Shown: piece after piece, positions 44,826 through 54,531 of the stretch
How positions within the stretch are numbered: position 1 is the first letter of the stretch
Layout: every line of letters begins with the position of its first letter
Source of the DNA: Brevundimonas viscosa
Lineage (GTDB): Bacteria > Pseudomonadota > Alphaproteobacteria > Caulobacterales > Caulobacteraceae
DNA: 64,000 nt
Direction of reading: 5' to 3'
NCBI RefSeq assembly: GCF_900116065.1
Contig: NZ_FOZV01000002.1
Location: 1-64,000, forward strand
The notes under the pieces: generated by a model
Seen by the model: the letters and a program-made list of their open reading frames with translations, nothing else
What the model was told of the DNA's origin: nothing
Databases searched by the model: none
Position numbers and translations under genes: made by a program

Positions 44826-45873
44826 GCGCGCCCATGTAGGCGCGAACGCCGTCACCGAGGGTCCACAGGGACAGCACGAGGGTTTTCAGGTCAGCGCGGG
44901 CTCCGAAGAACACGAGCAAAAGCCCGACCTGAAAGCCGGTGAACAGCAGTCGCATAACGCCAGAGGTGAGGGCCGGGAGTTGGCCCGTCAGCACCAGAAC
45001 CAGCCCGAGCATGTAGAGGGCCGGAATGAAAACAGACATCAGCAGATGGGTGAACATCACCGATGAAATGGTGGTGTGGACCGGCTCGATGTCGATGACC
45101 TGCTGCCGGAGCATCCAGACCATTACACCCATCACCAGCCAGTAGAGGACTTTCGGCCAGCCCGTTTGCGCGTCGGCGCTCACGTCAACGCCAAAGTCTG
45201 AAATCAGGTAGGCCAGATCGACAGTCTGGAGATACAGGCCCGCGCCAATCGCGAAGGGCACCGCTATGAACAGCAGAGCGCGCCGGAACCCGGCTGGAGA
45301 GATCATTAGCCGCCAGCGCGGCATGAAGAGGTTGAGAAAACCCGGCAGTAGCAGCGAAACCACGAACAGGAGCAGATACGGAACCAGCCCACCGTGAACG
45401 AAAGCCGCCCCTACCAGTATGAGGCCTGCTATCCACCACGGCCGGCCCAAATAGTAGTTGGACAGCGCGACCACGACCATGGCGAACGCCAGACCTTCGC
45501 GGATTTGAACCCCGGCCTTGACGGAAAGGATCGCGACGATGGTGGTCGCGACCGCAATCGCATGAAGTGGCCCCAGACGTGGCTGCGCCGGGATCAGGAA
45601 TGACAGCCAGACGGCGAACCCCACGAACGCGGCGAGCATCGCCAGCCGGAAGCCCTCGTATCCATTCTGGCCGAATACCCGGTTGGCGACCTCGATCAGC
45701 CAGACAAAACCCCGGTCGCGCCCCTGCGTGTAGAGCCACGCCCCACCGTTGTTGTAGATGTGCTCATACCCCCGCCAGTCGAACGTTGCATCCGACCACT
45801 GATAGGCGACAATGAGCGCAAGGCTCGCGAGCAGGGCGGAAAAGATCGCGACGTGCGGTGCGGGCCGGTACAT
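44812..45873 (-). CDS. EpsG/Wzy-like polysaccharide polymerase membrane protein in the prophage
   Basis: The 353-residue protein has about ten membrane segments. It shows EpsG-family features: an early DWRGYEHIYNNGG stretch, RDRGFVWLIEVANRVFG, VQIREGLAFAMVVVALS and AAFVHGGLVPYLLLF. EpsG-like proteins polymerise surface or biofilm polysaccharides. It sits downstream of the tail spike and before the lysis genes, a common moron position, which suggests lysogenic conversion of the host surface. The ATG at 45873 is preferred over a TTG at 45909. Confidence 0.65.
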   Translation of the reverse strand: MYRPAPHVAIFSALLASLALIVAYQWSDATFDWRGYEHIYNNGGAWLYTQGRDRGFVWLIEVANRVFGQNGYEGFRLAMLAAFVGFAVWLSFLIPAQPRLGPLHAIAVATTIVAILSVKAGVQIREGLAFAMVVVALSNYYLGRPWWIAGLILVGAAFVHGGLVPYLLLFVVSLLLPGFLNLFMPRWRLMISPAGFRRALLFIAVPFAIGAGLYLQTVDLAYLISDFGVDVSADAQTGWPKVLYWLVMGVMVWMLRQQVIDIEPVHTTISSVMFTHLLMSVFIPALYMLGLVLVLTGQLPALTSGVMRLLFTGFQVGLLLVFFGARADLKTLVLSLWTLGDGVRAYMGALTPY

Positions 45874-45911
45874 TCCGACGGATTTATCCGGCTCGCAGCC
45901 GGCCCGCAATA

Positions 45912-47657
45912 TCAGGAGATTTTCTGGACGAGGAGGCGGTTGTATTCCGCGTCGGTCGTCACATCCTGGTCGACCCCGGTGCTCTGGAAAATCTGGAGCG
46001 TGAAGGTGTCGCCTGCGTCCAGATAGACCGCGCCGCTCAGCTCGAACACGACGGGAATGCCGCCTCCGGTCGAGCCGTCGACAAGAGCGTTGCGGCCCTT
46101 CATGTTGACCCCCGCGCTTGTCGCCAGTCGCATGTAGGCAAACGTCTCTCCAGCGGCATCGAACCCGTCTAGCGCAAGGGCTGCGTCAAAGCGGTACACG
46201 CCGGACTGGTGCACAGTTCCGATGCCAGTTGTGTCGTCGTAAGATATGGCGTCGGCCCGGTAGACAACTTGCGTGTTGTAGAGGATCGCAACGTTCGTAT
46301 ATGACGTGACGGTCTGGGCGCTGTTCTTGCGAAGGAACAGCATTGGAGCTTCGCGCGTGTCGTAGACCTTGCCCGTCGAGCCGTAGGTGATGTGACTTCC
46401 AACAGCACCCTTGTCGTAGACGTAGCAGGTCTGCACCGCGTCGATGGTGACGTTTTTGACGTTGGGGCCTTCAAGGCTGATGGCCGGGTAAAGCGGGTGT
46501 TCGCCGTTGACGCCGTCGTCATAGGTGGCTGGCGCGCCGCCCAGCTCAAAATAGCAGCTGTAGAACCCGAGGCCGAGCGCTCGGTTGATCTTGATGAGCT
46601 TCGCGACGTAGCAGGCGCCGCCCGGCGTCCCGAGAACGCCAGCGCCGTCAGCGACAAACTCGTGCTCCACAGAGGCCGAATAGACGCCCTCAAAGGCCAC
46701 GCCGACGAATGCGTTGTTGATCGGCGAGAGGGTCGTCCCGCCCATTTCGAGGGCGCACACGATCCCTTGAATGGAGCCGCCGCAGAAGACGTTGGCGTTG
46801 CTGTCCTCGTAGATGCCGAGGCCGATGTTTGGCTTTGATCCGTTGTCCTTGGCGATATAGAGGCTGTCGAAGCGACCGTAGAGGGTCAGGTTGCCGTTGG
46901 CGGCAGGCTCCAGCAGGACGCCGTAGTCAGCAACCGCGTTGTCGAGAGTGGCGACCTCCACGTTGGTGAGCTGGGGGCGCTGAATGCCCGCGACGCGCAG
47001 AACGGCCCGAGCCGTGTTGGCACCCGAGTGGTAGATCGACAGGTCCCGCAGCCCGAACCCGCCGTAGCCGTTGAGCGCGCTTTCCATCTCGACGGCGTAA
47101 CCAGCCGCCGGAGCCGCGCGCTCGATGACAGTCCCGCGCTCCGTCCCGGCGTTGTAGAAGGCGTGGTGGGCCGTGCCCTTGCCGGCGAGGTTCACGGCCT
47201 TCTTGAGCGTCAGGGTTCCGGTGCCAGTCTGCGTTCCAACCGGCAGGTTAAGGACCGCGCCGCCCGCAGTCAGGCCGTCGATGCTCGCCTGTAGTCCGGT
47301 AAAATCTCCGAGGTCTTTCGTGTCGCGCAGCTTGTCGCGAACGCTCCGGCTTCCCGCTCCCGTTCCCGATTGCAGGAACAGCAGGTTATTGGTCGCCGCT
47401 TCCTTGTCCGCCAGATCGTTGAGGTTCTGCGCCTTGGCCGCACGGGCCGCGATCGCCGCGGCGTCATCGCCGAGGGCTTGGATGGCGAGCGCATCCTCGT
47501 AATTCTGCTGCGCGGCCGCAGCGGCCGCTTCGGCTTCATCGACGTAGGCCTGGGCTGCCGCTGCGGCGGCTTGCCCGGCAAGCGCGGCGACCAGCGGCCC
47601 GCCGGCGACGGCGACCCGCACCTGGTTGTTCACCAGCCTGAGAACGCGATCAGCCAT
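45912..47657 (-). CDS. Tail spike / tail fibre with beta-helix and C1q-like end
   Basis: The 581-residue protein has an Ala-rich N-terminal attachment and coiled-coil region (residues about 1-90), a right-handed beta-helix-like middle (pectate-lyase superfamily pattern, about 120-470, GGAVLNLPVGTQTGTGTLTL and on), and a C-terminal jelly-roll resembling C1q/TNF-like trimer domains (GVYRFDAALALDG to the end). It is the likely receptor-binding protein of the phage. It overlaps the upstream ORF by 8 nt. Confidence 0.75.
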   Translation of the reverse strand: MADRVLRLVNNQVRVAVAGGPLVAALAGQAAAAAAQAYVDEAEAAAAAAQQNYEDALAIQALGDDAAAIAARAAKAQNLNDLADKEAATNNLLFLQSGTGAGSRSVRDKLRDTKDLGDFTGLQASIDGLTAGGAVLNLPVGTQTGTGTLTLKKAVNLAGKGTAHHAFYNAGTERGTVIERAAPAAGYAVEMESALNGYGGFGLRDLSIYHSGANTARAVLRVAGIQRPQLTNVEVATLDNAVADYGVLLEPAANGNLTLYGRFDSLYIAKDNGSKPNIGLGIYEDSNANVFCGGSIQGIVCALEMGGTTLSPINNAFVGVAFEGVYSASVEHEFVADGAGVLGTPGGACYVAKLIKINRALGLGFYSCYFELGGAPATYDDGVNGEHPLYPAISLEGPNVKNVTIDAVQTCYVYDKGAVGSHITYGSTGKVYDTREAPMLFLRKNSAQTVTSYTNVAILYNTQVVYRADAISYDDTTGIGTVHQSGVYRFDAALALDGFDAAGETFAYMRLATSAGVNMKGRNALVDGSTGGGIPVVFELSGAVYLDAGDTFTLQIFQSTGVDQDVTTDAEYNRLLVQKIS

Positions 47658-48048
47658 TCTGGGTCACTCCGGGCTTGATGATGAACTTGCCCTCCATCAT
47701 CCGGGTCTTCTCCAGACCGCCTCCGGTGATGTGCAGGTCGTAGTAAAGGGTGACGTCCTTGCCGGCGCCGGCGGCGTTCAGGAGCAGGCCCTCGATGGTC
47801 GTCTCGTTGATGCGGATTTGGACGCTGCTGAGCGTCTGGCCCTCCACGGTCGCGACGCTGACGCTGATCCCTTGAGCGTTGGAGGCGGCATTCGCCAGCG
47901 AGACCGGCGGGTCGCCTGCCGCATCGGGGAGGACCCGTATGTGCATGGCGAAGGTCGCGGCCGAGAAGTCGAAGTCCTCGAACACGGTGACGTCGACGAA
48001 CGGCGTCCATCGCTGAGCGACGAGGTCGACCCTGGCGGGTGTGATCAT
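47650..48048 (-). CDS. Phage tail-associated protein, unknown
   Basis: The 132-residue, beta-rich protein (RWTPFVDVTVFEDFDFS, then VTLYYDLHITGGGLEK) lies between the tail tip gene and the spike. It resembles small baseplate upper proteins that connect receptor-binding proteins, but I do not recognise a defined family. Confidence 0.6.
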   Translation of the reverse strand: MITPARVDLVAQRWTPFVDVTVFEDFDFSAATFAMHIRVLPDAAGDPPVSLANAASNAQGISVSVATVEGQTLSSVQIRINETTIEGLLLNAAGAGKDVTLYYDLHITGGGLEKTRMMEGKFIIKPGVTQNG

Positions 48049-48072
48049 GGCTGTCTCGCTGATCTGGCCGCC

Positions 48073-48321
48073 CTAGCGAGCGACGTACTGCAGGTCGTAG
48101 GCGGGGGCGGTGACGCCGGCCGGAGCGGTCTCGGCGAGGACGAGCGCGCCCTCCTCGGAGACGACGATGTGCCCGTCGTCGATATGCATTCCGTCGTCAC
48201 CGGTGATGACGAAGAGTGCTTCTCCATCCCGGGCGTTGAGCGCCAGCATCTCTGGAGGGGCGACGACCTTTCGCAGGATCGCTCCCGACACCGGATCGAT
48301 CACGAGGGCCCGGTCGGTCAC
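48073..48321 (-). CDS. Small phage protein, unknown
   Basis: The 82-residue beta-rich protein (MTDRALVIDPVSGAILRKVV) overlaps the tail tip gene by 4 nt. It has no signal or membrane segment. Position suggests a tail-tip accessory. Confidence 0.6.
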   Translation of the reverse strand: MTDRALVIDPVSGAILRKVVAPPEMLALNARDGEALFVITGDDGMHIDDGHIVVSEEGALVLAETAPAGVTAPAYDLQYVAR

Positions 48322-50741
48322 CGCTTCATCTCCTCGACGCTCAGGGTTCGGCCCTGCACGGTCTGGATGGCCGCGTCGTTGTTGCTCAGGCTGACGATCA
48401 GGTTGAACGTGTACGTCCCGGCCGCCAGCGTCACCGTCGCCTCCGGCGTCTGCCAGCCCTGAATGTAGTCGCCGCCGATGGCGTCATAGGTCAGGTCGAT
48501 CAGGTTTCCGCCAAAGGGCAGCGACTGCTCGATCCTCACCCGCGCCGAAATGCCCCCCGCGGACGGGTGGTGCACGGTCATGAAGAAGTTGCCGCGCACC
48601 TTCAGCCGGCCGCCCGTCGACGTGTAGGTGACCGTCTGAATGGTCGTGAACGACGTGCCGCCGAGAGTGAGAGACGCCGAGGTGTCAGCCACAGCCGAGT
48701 TCGTGACGGCGTTCGGCGCAATCTGCGCGGTATCAGCCTCATCGAGCACCGCCAGATCGCCTGCCAGGGCGCCGCCGGTTCCGGGGGCCGTGCGGACTAC
48801 ATCCGCGGTCTCGAGCGCGTCCCCGAGCTGCTCCTGGTCGAGGGGAAGGCTATAGCCGGTCACCGCCACAGGATCGAGGACAAGTCGGTCTGATGTCCGG
48901 TTGCCCCGGCGGTACGAGAGGGCGACCTCCCAGTCCCCGGCCGTGACGCCTGAGATGATCTTCTTCGCCAGTTCGGGCGTCGAGACGACTTCCTCGATCC
49001 AGTCCGTCGCGCCAGAAGCCCGGTACTCAATGACGATCTGGTCGGCCACGCCATCCGGCATGCCCCCCGTGACCACGATCGCAGGGACCTCCGAGCCGTC
49101 AGAGCCGGTGACGGTCCCCGCGACCGCGCTCCATTCGGTCGCCTCGGGAGCCGGCGGAGTAGGATCGACCGCGGTGAGCGATGGGCTCGCCGGCGGGCTG
49201 GCGCTCTGCCCCAGCGCCCATGCGTGCTTCGCGTCCGTCTCCGACCGGCACTCCAGCGTAACGACGGCCGAGGCCGAATCGAACGGCCGGCGCATCAGCA
49301 CGACCTTCTGGCCGTTCATGCCCGTTTCCGGAGCCTCGACGGTGAAGGCGTCTCCTGCCCGGAGGCCGAGCATGTAGGGCTTCGCCGGGATCGAGGGCCG
49401 CAGCGTCTCGCGGGCGTTCGCCAGGTCGTAGGCCGCGAGTTCGGCCGCCTGTTTGGCGGCGGCATTTCCTCCGCCGACGTAGCGATAGCTGACCTCGCGG
49501 GTGCGGGGTTCGCCCCGGTCCTCTGTGACGTAGGTCTCAGCCGAGACCGCCCCGGCCGGCACCTCCTCCCACTTGTGCGGCTCCGACCGATAGCGGGGAA
49601 CGATGGTGTTCGGCCGGTCCCGACGCGAGGCCATGACCCCGATCCGAACCGGCCCGACGATGTCCTCCTGCGTCAGGGTCAGGATCGACGCCCGAGGAGC
49701 CTCCGTCATGCAGCCGATCATGGCGCCGCGGTTGAGCGGAACGGCCCCTCCGGCCTGCAGCATGGCGGCCAGCACCTGCCACTTGTCGTCCGACGTCGTC
49801 CATTCGCCGCTGATCTTCCAGCCGTTAGCGTCCGCGACGTTCGCGCCTTCGACGAAGGAGGCGATGTCGATCGCGGCGTCCGGGGCCCCGACCCCCGCGA
49901 GCCGCTTCGTCCGGTCGATCGAGCCGTCAGTCTCGAGCTTGAAATGACCCCGCACCCACGCCAGCGCATGCAGGTGCGGGTTCTCGGAGTAGGCCCAGGT
50001 CGTCCAGTCGTCCCGTCGCTGCGGGCCCGAGCCGCCCGGGTAGGTGCTGTCCAGCCGAGGATCCCAGACCAGCATCCCGAGCAGGGTCCAGAGCGGCCGA
50101 GGCACGCCGCTCTCGTAGCTGGCCCGCTTGGAGTTGTTCTTCAGGGTCCAGAAGCTGGCGGCGAGGCCCGGCGTGGTGTGGCTGGTCGTCCACTCGCTCA
50201 TGGAGGGCGAGCCGTCGGGGACGCCGGAGGGCGGCTGCAGGGCCGTATCGGTGGGGAGCCCCAGCCGATACGTCATCCACATCTTGTCCTTGTAGGGCTC
50301 GACGCTCGCGGCCAGTCCATCAGGGCCGGGGAAGGTCACGACGGTGTCGTTCGCCTTGAACTGGGCGATGCCCTCGATAGGCCCGAGGCTCATTGTCGTG
50401 GCAAACGACAGGTAGAGGTTGCCCTTGCCCCAGACGTTGCCGTGAAGCTGCCGGCCGCCGACGCCGAAGCGGCCCATGACGCCGGAGATCGGAGCCGCAG
50501 GGTCCGCCTTGAAAGCAGTCGGGGAGCCGCCAGCGCCGACGCGGGGCTGGAACAGCGCGCCTGCCGCAAGGGCGAGGCTGGCGTTGAGAGCCAGCGTCCC
50601 GGCCGCGCTGGTGAGAGCCGCTGCGGTTCCGGCCGAGAGGCCAGCTGCGGTCAGAGCGCCCGTGAGGGCCCCGCCCACAGCGGCTGCAGCACCCCCGACC
50701 CAGCTGATCGCGGCCCCGGCCGCAGCGGCGACGAAGGGCAT
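48318..50741 (-). CDS. Tail tip / host specificity protein (gpJ-like)
   Basis: The 807-residue protein has an N-terminal Ala/Gly-rich hydrophobic segment (about 1-65), then a central hub region (PISGVMGRFGVGGRQLHGN, IEGIAQFKANDTVV, LLGMLVWDPRLD), a fibronectin-like segment (about 540-640) and a beta-rich C-terminal domain. The order fits the central tail-tip hub of siphoviruses. It is directly downstream of the NlpC/P60-like gene, the usual order. Confidence 0.8.
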   Translation of the reverse strand: MPFVAAAAGAAISWVGGAAAAVGGALTGALTAAGLSAGTAAALTSAAGTLALNASLALAAGALFQPRVGAGGSPTAFKADPAAPISGVMGRFGVGGRQLHGNVWGKGNLYLSFATTMSLGPIEGIAQFKANDTVVTFPGPDGLAASVEPYKDKMWMTYRLGLPTDTALQPPSGVPDGSPSMSEWTTSHTTPGLAASFWTLKNNSKRASYESGVPRPLWTLLGMLVWDPRLDSTYPGGSGPQRRDDWTTWAYSENPHLHALAWVRGHFKLETDGSIDRTKRLAGVGAPDAAIDIASFVEGANVADANGWKISGEWTTSDDKWQVLAAMLQAGGAVPLNRGAMIGCMTEAPRASILTLTQEDIVGPVRIGVMASRRDRPNTIVPRYRSEPHKWEEVPAGAVSAETYVTEDRGEPRTREVSYRYVGGGNAAAKQAAELAAYDLANARETLRPSIPAKPYMLGLRAGDAFTVEAPETGMNGQKVVLMRRPFDSASAVVTLECRSETDAKHAWALGQSASPPASPSLTAVDPTPPAPEATEWSAVAGTVTGSDGSEVPAIVVTGGMPDGVADQIVIEYRASGATDWIEEVVSTPELAKKIISGVTAGDWEVALSYRRGNRTSDRLVLDPVAVTGYSLPLDQEQLGDALETADVVRTAPGTGGALAGDLAVLDEADTAQIAPNAVTNSAVADTSASLTLGGTSFTTIQTVTYTSTGGRLKVRGNFFMTVHHPSAGGISARVRIEQSLPFGGNLIDLTYDAIGGDYIQGWQTPEATVTLAAGTYTFNLIVSLSNNDAAIQTVQGRTLSVEEMKR

Positions 50742-51164
50742 CTAGATCGACCTCCACGCAGCGTCGTAGCGGAGCGGCTGGAACACGGTGCAGACGCCAG
50801 CCGCCTCCCAGAAGCCGAGGACCCGCCCGTTCCCCACGGCGACCGCCAGCGCCAGATCGGAGCCATCCGCAGCCGGCAGGGTCAGGATGTCGCCCGGCAG
50901 GGCCATCGCCGGCGCGATGCGCGGCAGGCCCAGCGCATCCACCGCTTCGGCCAGGGTTTCGTAGCCGAGGCGCTTCATCACCCGCCGGGCGCCCGCCTCC
51001 GACGAGTAGCTTCCCGCCTTCAGGAGCGAGGCCCGCACTCCCTGCTTCCTCAGCGCGAAAGCCGCCATGCGGACACAGTCGTCCGTCCCGAGCTTCAGGG
51101 GCTTGTCGCGAAAGCGGTCGATCGTGGCCTGCACCGCCTCGACCCGGCGGATCATCGGGCTCAT
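50742..51164 (-). CDS. NlpC/P60-like tail peptidase (DUF6950 type)
   Basis: The 140-residue protein has TDDCVRMAAFALRKQG near residue 28 with a candidate nucleophile Cys, and a later AMALPGDILTLP segment. This resembles phage tail-tip NlpC/P60-like (DUF6950) peptidases, which cut peptidoglycan at entry. No clear catalytic His is obvious, so it may be inactive. It overlaps the upstream gene by 1 nt. Confidence 0.6.
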   Translation of the reverse strand: MSPMIRRVEAVQATIDRFRDKPLKLGTDDCVRMAAFALRKQGVRASLLKAGSYSSEAGARRVMKRLGYETLAEAVDALGLPRIAPAMALPGDILTLPAADGSDLALAVAVGNGRVLGFWEAAGVCTVFQPLRYDAAWRSI

Positions 51165-51850
51165 CAGAACAGGCCCCGAACGATGTCGTTGAAGCCGCCG
51201 CCGCCGCCGCCGATGGGCGAGCCGCCGTAACCGCCCCCGCCACCGCCGCCGGTCGTGTCGCTCACCACCCGCGGCCGGGGCGCGTCATAGCCCCACGGGA
51301 GATCGCGCTGGATCTCGGTGACGAACTGCATCCCCAGCGCCCCGGGATAGACCGACTGCCAGAACTGATGGTTGAGCCGGTGGCCCTCGTTGGCCTCGAA
51401 CAGCCGCTCCCATGCGGAGACGGCGTCGAAGCTGATCACCGTGGCGGTTTCGCTGGCCTCGACCTCGGCGGTGTCCAGCTCGCCGGCGAAGAGGAGCTCC
51501 GGCTCGCCGATCACCAGCCCCGACGCCTGGTCGACCGCGGCGAACCAGCTGTAGATCGGCGAGCCCTGACTGGCCGGGTTCGTGATGTCGGCCAGCGCTG
51601 GCAGCGATGCCGGCAGGAAGGTGAAGCGCACCGTCGGCGCTTCGGTCCCGACCTGCTCCGTCATCTCCTCCACCGCATCGAGGACGCCGTAGACCTCGTC
51701 CTCGCCGGTGTAGGTCTCGCCGCCGTGGACGACTTCGCCCGCCCCATCCACCAGCAGGATCGTGTGCCCCGGAAGCTCCATCTTGAGCAGCAGGCACACC
51801 AGCGGCGCCGCACCTTTCAGCGCGGCGTCGAGAGAGGCGTCGAGGGCCAT
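51164..51850 (-). CDS. Tail assembly protein (DUF2163/BR0599-like)
   Basis: The 228-residue protein begins with a mixed beta region (CLLLKMELPGHTILLVDGAG, GETYTGEDEVYG) typical of DUF2163-type distal tail proteins, and ends in a Gly-rich tail (about residues 200-222). It lies between two other tail-tip genes in the order used by gene-transfer-agent-like siphoviruses. Confidence 0.65.
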   Translation of the reverse strand: MALDASLDAALKGAAPLVCLLLKMELPGHTILLVDGAGEVVHGGETYTGEDEVYGVLDAVEEMTEQVGTEAPTVRFTFLPASLPALADITNPASQGSPIYSWFAAVDQASGLVIGEPELLFAGELDTAEVEASETATVISFDAVSAWERLFEANEGHRLNHQFWQSVYPGALGMQFVTEIQRDLPWGYDAPRPRVVSDTTGGGGGGGYGGSPIGGGGGGFNDIVRGLF

Positions 51851-51853
51851 CGG

Positions 51854-52450
51854 CTACTCTCGCTCGGTCACGGTAAAGGACAGGCCGACGAACATCCCGC
51901 GGTCGACGGTCCATTCGGTCGCCCGGCCGGAGAGGAAGCCCTCGATCACCGGCTCGGCGAAGTTGGCGGCCGAGTTGTCGGCTGGCGAGCGGCGGATCAT
52001 CGGGTTGATCGGCAGGGCCGCGGCAGCGCCGCCGGATGCGACGGTGTCGGTTGCCACCTGGTATAGGTACTTCTGGCCCGTGGGGCCCACGAGGTTGAAC
52101 CACTGGCCGGCGCGGGCGACGTACTCCGGCGTGAAGCCATCCAGCGCCAGGAACGAGCCGAGTTGGCCGGCGCCGTTGACCAGCGGGGAGCCCGGCGCTC
52201 CAACATCAAACTCCGGCTGCGGGATCGGCAGGATGACCGTGTCGGCCTCAGCGCTGGTCAGGGCCGCCACCCAGGCCATGGCGGCGTCGTAGTAGAGCGG
52301 CGGCAGCTCCACGTCGGCGGCCCACTTGGAACCGAGACGCCGAACCCGGCTGGTCGGACCGCCGAAGGTCGGCTCCAGATCGCGGCGACGGCTGACCAAG
52401 CGCCAGATGATCGACACCGGCACGTCCGTCGTCGGCAGGATGATCGCCAT
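51854..52450 (-). CDS. Distal tail protein
   Basis: The 198-residue protein begins MAIILPTTDVPVSIIWRLVS at 52450, overlapping the tape measure stop by 1 nt. Features such as ELPPLYYDAAMAWVAALTSA fit distal tail proteins that follow the tape measure gene. The open frame upstream of 52450 is inside the tape measure gene in another frame. Confidence 0.65.
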   Translation of the reverse strand: MAIILPTTDVPVSIIWRLVSRRRDLEPTFGGPTSRVRRLGSKWAADVELPPLYYDAAMAWVAALTSAEADTVILPIPQPEFDVGAPGSPLVNGAGQLGSFLALDGFTPEYVARAGQWFNLVGPTGQKYLYQVATDTVASGGAAAALPINPMIRRSPADNSAANFAEPVIEGFLSGRATEWTVDRGMFVGLSFTVTERE

Positions 52451-54531
52451 CAGCGGACGAAGCTCTGACGGGCCCGGCGGACGGCCTGGCGGCGCTCCTC
52501 GCGGACGGCTGCGTAGCCCATCATTGCCGTGTTCGCAGCGATGGGTGTGGCGACCTCGGTGGCGGTGTCGACCACATAGGCGTGCATGCCGTCCTTGTCG
52601 GCCGACACACGCACATCGACCCTCGCGGCGATAGCGGAGGCCGCTGCATCTCTGGACTGGGCGTCCCGCGCGCTGAAGGCGCGGACCGCCGCGGTTGAGG
52701 CCTCCGCGCTGGAGTTGTCGTTCGCGGCCGAAGGCAGGCCGGGCGTTCCGCTCCCGCCGCCCTTGAGGCCCAAGCCTGCCAGCAGGCCGAGCATGGCCGC
52801 CACGGCCGGAAAGGCCCATGGCCCGAGCGCCTCGAACATCTTGGCCGCCCCAGCTGCCGTAGAGGCAGCGCCCTTGGCCATGGAGTTGGCGACCGACGAG
52901 GCGGCTTCCTGCCGGCCGAAGAGGATCGACTGGAGCATCCCGGCCAGTTGCTGCGCCCGATAGACCTGCTCGATGGCCAACATGACCCGGTAGCCGTCAG
53001 ACCCCTCGCGGAAGAACCCACGCGCCGCCGCCGCCATGTCGCCGTAGGACTGGATTTGCGCCTGGGCCCGCTCTCTGTCGGCCTGCATCGCGGAGAGGCG
53101 GTGCTCGCGTTCGGCGAGCGCGATGCTGGCCAGGCGCTCTTCATAGCCGGTCATGGTGGTGAGCAGGTCGCCCAGCGCCCGGCCGGTCTCCCCGAAGGCC
53201 GAGGAGAGCCCGCTCGCCATGTCCCGGGTCAGGTCGTCGATCAGGCGCAGCTCGTCGGCGGTCTGCTCGAGCGTGTCGTAGATGTCGACGAACATGCCCT
53301 GCAAGGGCTGCAGGTTCACCCGCTCAAGCTGCTGAAGGCGCTCAACGACCTGGGCGGTCTCGCGAACCCCGTCTCGGCCCGCGCCCCCGCTGCGCCGTTC
53401 CGCGTCGGCGTCTCCGGCTTCCCCGCGGATACGGTTCCGCGCCGCGTTGGTGATGCTGCCGGCGAGCGCCGCACGTTGCCGGTCCAGCCATGCGAGCCCG
53501 TCCTGCGCCCCCTGCGCCGCCCCGCGGGCGAACGCCCCGCCGGCCGCGCGTCCGGCTCCGGCGAAGCGGTTGGCGAATGCGGGAGCCTCGATGGCGCGGA
53601 TCAGCGGCAGGTCAGCGCCCGGACTGACCGCGTTGGACGCCAGGATGAAGGCGTTCAGCAGCGTCCGCCCCCGGTTGACCATGTCCACCACGGCCCGGAT
53701 CACTTGATTGGCCGCCGAGATGGCGATGTCGCCGAGCGCCTCGGGCAGCATGCCCCACGAAGCGATGATGCCGCCCCGCGCCGCGCCGAACCCGGCCGCG
53801 ATGTTCCGGATGCCCTGCCAGACGAAGGACGTCACCCGGTCCATGGTTTCGCTGAACCACTCCCCGAGCTTCGTCACCGAGGGCCCGACCTTGTCCCAGA
53901 TGATGTCGCGCAGATAGCTCAGCGAGCCACCGACCACGTCACCCATGGTGACGCCCCGGTTCTGGACTTTCTCCAACTGCTTCTCCGTCAGGCCCATTCC
54001 TTCGGTCAGGTCGCCGAAGTCCTTGTTGAGCTGGCGCGTGGCGAGCGCGAGAGTGCCTCCGATCACCGCCGTGGCCGCCCCGACCGCGGCTATGAGGGGG
54101 AGGAACGGAGCCATCGCCCGCCAGGTGGCCGCCGCCGCGGCGTTCATCGCTGCCGTGACGGTCGTTCCGGTGCGAGCCGCCGCCATCTGGAAGGTGTCCA
54201 GCACCTGCGGCCCCTGCTGGATCGCGATCAGGAGCGGGTTCATCCCCATGGCGGCGGTGACGCCGATGTCGGTGAACTGGCGGGACAGGTTCAGCCCTTC
54301 GGCAGCCGTGAGCCCCATGCCGCCCCGGACGGCCGCGAGAGTGGCCGCCTGCTGCCGGATGGCGGTGTTGGCGACCATCTGGGCAGCGCCCTGACCCCGA
54401 GCGGCCGCAGCGAGCCGCTCCGTCGCCGTCTCAGCCCGGGTGGCCGAAGCGGTCAGGTTGTCCAGATGGCCGTCGGCCTGGGCGACCTCCTGGCTTTCGA
54501 CGCGGATCCCGAGGGAGGCGAGGTCGGTCAT
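52450..54531 (-). CDS. Tail tape measure protein
   Basis: The 693-residue, mostly helical protein has hydrophobic segments (about 140-165 and 590-625), long Ala/Arg-rich coiled regions and the N-terminal GMNPLLIAIQQGPQVL segment frequent in tape measure proteins. It sets tail length and helps DNA entry. Its start overlaps the -1 frame chaperone stop by 4 nt. Confidence 0.85.
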   Translation of the reverse strand: MTDLASLGIRVESQEVAQADGHLDNLTASATRAETATERLAAAARGQGAAQMVANTAIRQQAATLAAVRGGMGLTAAEGLNLSRQFTDIGVTAAMGMNPLLIAIQQGPQVLDTFQMAAARTGTTVTAAMNAAAAATWRAMAPFLPLIAAVGAATAVIGGTLALATRQLNKDFGDLTEGMGLTEKQLEKVQNRGVTMGDVVGGSLSYLRDIIWDKVGPSVTKLGEWFSETMDRVTSFVWQGIRNIAAGFGAARGGIIASWGMLPEALGDIAISAANQVIRAVVDMVNRGRTLLNAFILASNAVSPGADLPLIRAIEAPAFANRFAGAGRAAGGAFARGAAQGAQDGLAWLDRQRAALAGSITNAARNRIRGEAGDADAERRSGGAGRDGVRETAQVVERLQQLERVNLQPLQGMFVDIYDTLEQTADELRLIDDLTRDMASGLSSAFGETGRALGDLLTTMTGYEERLASIALAEREHRLSAMQADRERAQAQIQSYGDMAAAARGFFREGSDGYRVMLAIEQVYRAQQLAGMLQSILFGRQEAASSVANSMAKGAASTAAGAAKMFEALGPWAFPAVAAMLGLLAGLGLKGGGSGTPGLPSAANDNSSAEASTAAVRAFSARDAQSRDAAASAIAARVDVRVSADKDGMHAYVVDTATEVATPIAANTAMMGYAAVREERRQAVRRARQSFVR

